Shown piece after piece: positions 41,801 to 47,800 of a stretch of DNA of 64,000 nucleotides. Source of the DNA: Owenia fusiformis (lineage: Eukaryota; Annelida; Polychaeta; Sabellida; Oweniidae); the NCBI GenBank assembly GCA_903813345.2, contig CAIIXF020000010.1:6561169-6625168 (forward strand). Reading direction: 5' to 3'. Both the position numbers and the translations under genes were made by a program. How positions within the stretch are numbered: position 1 is the first letter of the stretch; every line of letters begins with the position of its first letter. Below the pieces are notes generated by a model. The model ran no database searches. It was not told where the DNA came from and saw only the letters and a program-made list of their open reading frames with translations.

Positions 41801-44800
41801 CCGAGTACAAGTTATATCTTAAATGGTTTATCATTATTAGGGGTAACTACTTTATTGCGTGGAATTGTTCACTGAAGAAAACCATACCTTGTAGGTACTA
41901 GCATACTGATGGAATGATATAAAATGGGAACTTCTTTTAAATTCTCACAAATAACATGATTACTTTAGTTGTTGCGCTATTAGCATCCGAATTATCTTTC
42001 CTGCAACTTACATGATTTCAGTGAAAATTGGATGATCTTTGGACCTATTATTTTAGCAGGAGCATCAATTTGCATGATTTCATTGCCGCGTCTATTTCCA
42101 TTGACCTATGAACACATTAGCAAGAGGATCTGAAATTTACATGATTTTATAGTTGAGTTTGTTTTCATTGATTGGCCTTTGAATCTATTTGCACGAGCAT
42201 CATTTTGCATGATTTCTTTACTTTTAGATATTTTCAATGATTGGCCTTTGAATCTATTTGCACGACTATCATTTTGTATGATTTCATTCCTGTGTTTATT
42301 TTCATTGATTAGCCTTTGAATCTATTTGCACGAGCATCATTTTACATGATTTCATTACGTGTTTATTTTCATTGATTGGCCTTTGGATCCATTAGCACGA
42401 GCACCATTTTGCATGATTTCATTACTTTTAAATGTTTACAATGATCGGCCTTTTAATCTATTTGCACGAGCATCATTTTACATGATTTCATTACGTGTTT
42501 ATTTTCATTGATTGGCCTTTGGATCCATTTGCACGAATATCATTTTGCATGATTTCATTACTTTTAAATATTTTCATTGATTGGCATTTGAATCTATTAG
42601 CACGAGCATCATTTTACATGATTTCATTACGTGTTTATTTTCATTGATTGGCCTTTGGATCCATTAGCACGAGCACCATTTTGCATGATTTCATTGCTTT
42701 TAAATGTTTACAATGATTGGCCTTTGAATCTATTAGCACGAGCATCATTTTGCACGATATCATTAATTTGTTTATTTTCTTTGATTGGCCTTTGAATCTA
42801 TTAGCACGAGCATCATTTTGCACGATTTCATTAATTTGTTTATTTTCATTGACTGGCCTTTGAATCTATTTGCACGAGCATCATTTTGCACGATTTCATT
42901 ACTGTGTTTATTTTCATCGATTGGCCTTTGAATCTATTTGCACGAGCATCATTTTGCACGATTTCATTACTGTGTTTATTTTCATTGATTGGCCTTTGAA
43001 TCTATTTGCAAGAGCATCATTTTGCACGATTTCATTACTGTGTTTATTTTCATTGATTGGCCTTTGAATCTATTTGCAAGAGCATCATTTTGCACGATTT
43101 CATTACTGTGTTTATTTTCATTGATTGGCCTTTGAATCTATTAGCACGAGCATCATTTTGCACGATTTCATGAATTTGTTTATTTTCATTGATTGGCCTT
43201 TGAATCTATTAGCACGAGGATCATTTTTCATGATTTCATTACGTGTCTATTTTCAATGATTGGCCTTTGAATCTCTTTGCACGAGCAGCATGGTTTTATT
43301 GCTGCGTTTACTTTCAAGTTAACTTGAGTATCGTCATTTAAACTAAATTTATTTTCATTGTTGGTGTGTTTGCCTTAGTACAGCCTCTAATCTGTTAATA
43401 ATTAAGTCCCTTGTATCAAAATGTACGAACATCCACTTCAGAGTATTTTGAAAACCTTTAAGACAACTAAAAATTTGCTGAATTTATTCATGCATTTAAG
43501 TTTAGGGGATTTAGATTGATCACCCCTATTGTTGTAATAAGATCAAGAATAGCAATTCGTATGTATATATATCTTAATGTAATCGGGTTTAAAGGTTCAC
43601 ATCACAGTAATTCTGACTTATGTAATATTTATGCATAGAAAGCAGCCATTACGAACAATCTTGCTATATTGGTCGTTGTTCGGGGATCGTAACAGAGCTA
43701 AATCAGCCATAATTAAAGTGATTTACACAGACATTTATGCTAAAAGCGCTGACATTTTGAAGCTTCTGTTTTTGTCTACGCCGAAGAATTATTTCAACGG
43801 CGAAGCAAGTTCTAATTTTTTGTTCGGACGAATAAAGAGTGATAATATTGAGCGTAGCGAGTCTCCAGTGGTCACTGGAGGAATATAAAATATTATTTAT
43901 GATTTCAAAATGGGACGAGGCGATTTCTAGCATCTGCCGTGAAACAAAACTTTTACAGGGCCTGACGTATTTGTTGATCTTGCAAATTACCTAGGTGCGC
44001 TAATTGCATAATCTAGCCATTGACGATGGCTGAATACGGCAAGAAAAACAAACCTTTTGCCGAGTGATCTTCACCCAATGTTGTTGTTGTCAGTGAATCG
44101 ATGTATATTAGAGTATCGCAAGTAAACCTGACATTCCCCGACATCTCCTGTGTATTCGGTTCAGGAAAATTCTCATCATGGCATATCATCGAGCTCGCAG
44201 TAATTCTCAGAGACGGTTTTGCATCCCTGTGATTTAATGATCCTTTAAAGTTAAATCTGCGGAACAATATTCTTTAGACAACAACAAACGTTTATTCGAT
44301 CGCAAATTTTGGTAATAAGTGAAAAGAGTCCCTTGAGATGACATTGAACAGAGACCTTTTAAATTAAATGCACACCAAGGTATTGCTAAACGCGAACATG
44401 ATGACCCCACTTTTCCGATCCGAAATAATGGGGTTATGTTGACCCGAACACGTTACTCAGAAAAACTTTAAATCGTTAAGGAGATCTCATGCTCTCTATT
44501 CTGACAAGTAATATATTGTAAATGCCGTTTTGTTGTTCTTAAAATTACATTACCGAATTAGAGTGGTCGTCGCTTAAGTTTTAATCCATACACATGTATA
44601 TCATTAAGAATTAATGTACCATTGTCCTGTTTAATGGATGGGATCGACAATTTAGTAATATCGTCTATTGGGAGTTGTTTATATATCATTGTTTGTCAGA
44701 GGATTTCTCCTTTCCTTTGGACTTACTAATAGAAACAGAAAATGGAGGTTTTGCTCTAGTGGCTCCTATTCTTGCTTTATGTTTTAGATACCACTTATCT

Positions 44801-47800
44801 CTGCTAATATCCATGACAATGAGCAATAACGATTATGCCATTGGAAGTGCTATGCTATCAATGTGTTTGCTCAAGGGAGCAGTTGGCATAATGACGGTCC
44901 TGTGCCATACGGCGACTTTATTGCCGTTTATCATTGCAATCCTACCACGTTCAGGGGATAGAAACGCGTCCAGTATTTTCGTCTGATACAACTGGAAATA
45001 CTGGACGCAGACCTCCATTTTTGATCCAGAGAGAGGTAGGTGTAATTCTACTCGGTAGCCTGTGATCGTTTTACAGCGTGTCCTTACCTGAAAACAGGCT
45101 CATCAGTTTTCCAGTAAATTGGGGAACATCCAATTCTTATAAAATGACAGCTATCCATCAATTTTTTCTGTAATGTGGGTTTAAGCACAATAATATTTTT
45201 TTTTTAAAATACACGAATCGAGTTATATTTCTTTTTATTTACCATTTCATTGACAAGAAATGCAATTTCTTGTGTATATGAACTAACAATCTGCCTTCAA
45301 TCTGCAAAATTTAGCTTAAATGAGATGATAAAAGAAAAATGACGAAATTTTAGAAATACTGGACGAAATAAAAAATGTACTGGACACAAGCCTGTTAATA
45401 CCAGATGGCTTGCGTCCAGTACATTTCATTTCGTCCGGTATATCTTTAAATTTCGTCATTTCTCTATTTTCGATCATTTCAAAGCTAAAATTTGCCGACG
45501 AAAATACTGGATGCATTTCTACCCCTTGAAGTTACCATGTTAAGAATAACAAAGCACTAATGATATCAGTGAAGGTCCCCTGACGATACATGTTGACTAG
45601 CTGTTTAGGGCTGGTATATAGAACGCCATAATCAATTTTCATTTTGCCTTCAGAACGACAAAAGTACAACAAATAATACAACAAATAAAGAACGGTCACC
45701 ACCCTGCAACATCAATACACATTTTTGGCAATGCGGTCTTGTTTTTGGTTGTTTGATGACGTCTTAAGCGGCGCAGCTACTCAGGAACGCCGTTTGGTTT
45801 GATCAAAAATACGCACCTTGCAATATAACATCAATGCGCAGGGGCGGATCTGGGAATCAACAAGGGGGGGGCCCAACTTTTAGGTCAGAGAAAAAAACGT
45901 CCGCGCTTGCGCGGCAAAAAATTTTGGGCCCCTAAAACGCAAAAGTGGGCCCAAATTTTAAAAATTTTGAGGCCCATTTTCTTCAAAATTTGGCCTGAAT
46001 TTAAAAAATAAGGCCTTAAAAGGCCCAGTAATGACCAAAAAGGCCGACTTTTTGGGGGCCTTAAGGCCCCCCCCCCCCTAATCCGCCAGTGATGCGTTCA
46101 TTTGGGGGCGCGAATATATTGTTCTACCGTGTGATAGCGAAATATATGTGCAAATGAATGCGACTTTTAAAATATAAGTAGATTAATAACATATTTGCCA
46201 TCGATTATTTCGAAGACCCGACACATAAATCGATCTCACATTTTCGTCAAAGAGATTGAAAATACTTGGAAAACGTGCCTTACCCGCCTGCCATTTTGAA
46301 AGAGGTGCGTTAGCCTAGTAGGTACGCCGAGTGAGTACTCAACCGTGCTACAAAAATGCGTTGACGTATTGTCCAATTGACCATCTACGTTCTCTCAACA
46401 TTGATCAAGGTATGTTACATCGACATGATATAGTACCTCAATAACTTTTCTTCCAATTAGCGAAGATTAAATATCTTGCGTTTGCAAGACATCAAGGAGA
46501 AGTATATAAAGAGAAGCATTAAAATTATAATGGCCGCAGTGACGGCGTGATGCAAAAGAAATGCCTGGAGCGAGCGAGCGTTTGTCTATGCTTTGTGTAA
46601 TTGATCCATATATTTCAATTCTTGAGGGATTATTGCTAATTAAAGCGAATACTGTTTACAAATCGTGACCTCTGTCACGAACGAGTTCATTATTAATGTT
46701 CGCATTCATTACGTTATCTGTAAAGTAGGAATATATAATGATTCGATTTTTATTACTTCTATACATATGGTTTCGTCGTTAAGATCTCATCATGTTCGTA
46801 CGACATAAGGGTCGACATACTGCAATAGTCTACAATACTTCATTCTTTCTAGACCATCTGAATCAAATGATCCCAATGCAACTATTCTTATCGGTTATGA
46901 ATCTGTACATACAGTAGTACAATAATCGTACAGATACATGCAGCTGCCTTGGTGCAGTATCTACATATATGATCTAATAAAAATTTCTCTGTTTTTATTA
47001 ACAGTAGTAAATGAGCAATACATTGATATGGAAATAGCATTGGAAATTAAATTAAAAAGTCTTCTGTCGCAAGAATAAACTGGTCGTGTCAGTCTGAGGA
47101 ATGAATATATGATAGAAGGAGCCTAAAACATAATAAAACGTATATTCTCGCATCGGGGCTGTCCTTTGGTCTACCCCCCCCCCTCCACTCTCCCCATCAA
47201 TTTTCCCAATTAAGCTGGATGAATAATGGGGATGAGACAACACGGGTACCCTTTGCATTCGTTTGACTTCACTTCTTAAAAGAGAGCTTCGTCTTCGTGT
47301 AGTTACTAGACTCTGCACGCAGGGTACAACACGGGGTTTTATATAATACATTGGAAAAGTCAAGGTAATTACAATTATCAATGAACGTTAATTATGAGAA
47401 ATATAATTGGCAATAGCGATAATTCACCATAATCTATATGTTCTCTGTTCTCCATATGAATATTGCTTATAGCTAGGAGAGTAAAGTATAAATAGTAAGG
47501 TCGACGATTTATGGCTTCAAGTTTAGCGGCTGTCCAGGTAAAAAATCCAACCATTATTTATAGCAAGTGTGCTTAGTCTGAAGTCTGCTCTTCCTTCTGC
47601 AAAGCAACATGTATGTACAAGTGATGTTTCGTTATTTAATAGCCTTTGCCATTGTCAAGGTCATGACCTTAACTATCCTCAAGATGGGATTGGATTATTT
47701 TGACACCAATTTCTGGGGTTATTACTGCCAAATCAAACCATTTGTTAAATTATAGCCTACCATATGTTCCTTGGGAATAAGATAATAATATGTCATATCG

